A stretch of DNA of 6,081 nt from Gemmobacter sp. (GTDB lineage Bacteria > Pseudomonadota > Alphaproteobacteria > Rhodobacterales > Rhodobacteraceae). The translations under genes and the position numbers were made by a program. The DNA lies in NCBI GenBank assembly GCA_030656535.1, contig JAUSPL010000070.1, positions 1 to 6,081 on the forward strand, read 5' to 3'. Positions 6,008 to 6,081 of the stretch are shown here, in pieces (positions within the stretch are counted from its first letter, which is position 1; every line of letters starts with the position of its first letter). Below the pieces are notes generated by a model that had not been told where the DNA came from, searched no databases, and worked only from the letters and a program-made list of their open reading frames with translations.

Positions 6008-6081
6008 ATGGCCGATTTCGACGCACAGATCCGCAAAAGCCAGGAAGACGTTGCCAAGGCGCAAGAGAAAATCAGCGCGAT
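6008..6081 (+). CDS. N-terminus of an unidentified, probably coiled-coil protein (3'-truncated)
   Basis: ATG 6008 is preceded four bases upstream by GGAGGG (5998-6003) and opens a frame that runs off the right edge. The 24 visible residues begin MADFDAQIRKSQEDVAKAQ and continue with Glu/Lys-rich sequence. They are hydrophilic, with Ala, Lys, Glu and Gln spaced as in a helix or coiled coil, and there is no signal peptide. I do not recognise the family from this much. An in-frame ATG at 5996 is possible but would place its own ribosome site poorly. It is divergent from the M20 operon and could share the intergenic control region. Confidence 0.6.
   Translation, partial: MADFDAQIRKSQEDVAKAQEKISA

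Overview
This window looks like a piece of a chromosome from an alphaproteobacterium, most likely Rhodobacterales (Rhodobacter/Roseobacter/Paracoccus-like). The evidence is high GC with GC-rich third codon positions, near absence of TTA/CTA codons, and proteins that read like Rhodobacterales versions of their families (DMT permease ending in an APFRYTALIWA-type segment, YkuD protein, DUF861 cupin). This is recognition from memory, not a database result. I see no rRNA, tRNA, CRISPR array, insertion sequence or phage gene.

Left half (+ strand): the 3' part of a DMT/EamA permease (1-596) enters from the left edge. After 54 bases comes a creatinase-like M24 'pita-bread' protein (651-1781) in which nearly all creatinase catalytic positions are replaced. 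A 145-base gap with a possible long hairpin leads to a lipoprotein-type L,D-transpeptidase (YkuD), best started at a TTG codon at 1927 and ending at 2631.

Right half (- strand): a three-gene unit is transcribed toward the left. It starts with an M20 (ArgE/DapE-type) deacylase (5876-4605), then a family 5 periplasmic solute-binding protein (4565-3093), then a small Cupin_3/DUF861 protein (3027-2686). It meets the L,D-transpeptidase gene head-to-head at a perfect 14-bp hairpin that probably terminates both sides. A second strong hairpin with a T-rich tail lies between the binding-protein and cupin genes, which suggests the binding protein is made in excess over the cupin. No ABC permease or ATPase gene is present beside the binding protein.

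Right edge: 131 bases separate the M20 gene from a divergent small-start gene (6008 onward, truncated). This gap holds a 7-bp inverted repeat overlapping a plausible -35/-10 pair for the rightward gene.

Functional reading (inference): the minus-strand unit captures a peptide-like or N-acylated amino compound in the periplasm, imports it through permeases encoded elsewhere, and hydrolyses an amide bond in the cytoplasm. The cupin has an unknown accessory role. The two most unusual points are the degenerate active site of the M24 protein and the transporter-less binding-protein/deacylase/cupin unit. I do not see a clearly new multi-gene system such as a defence island.
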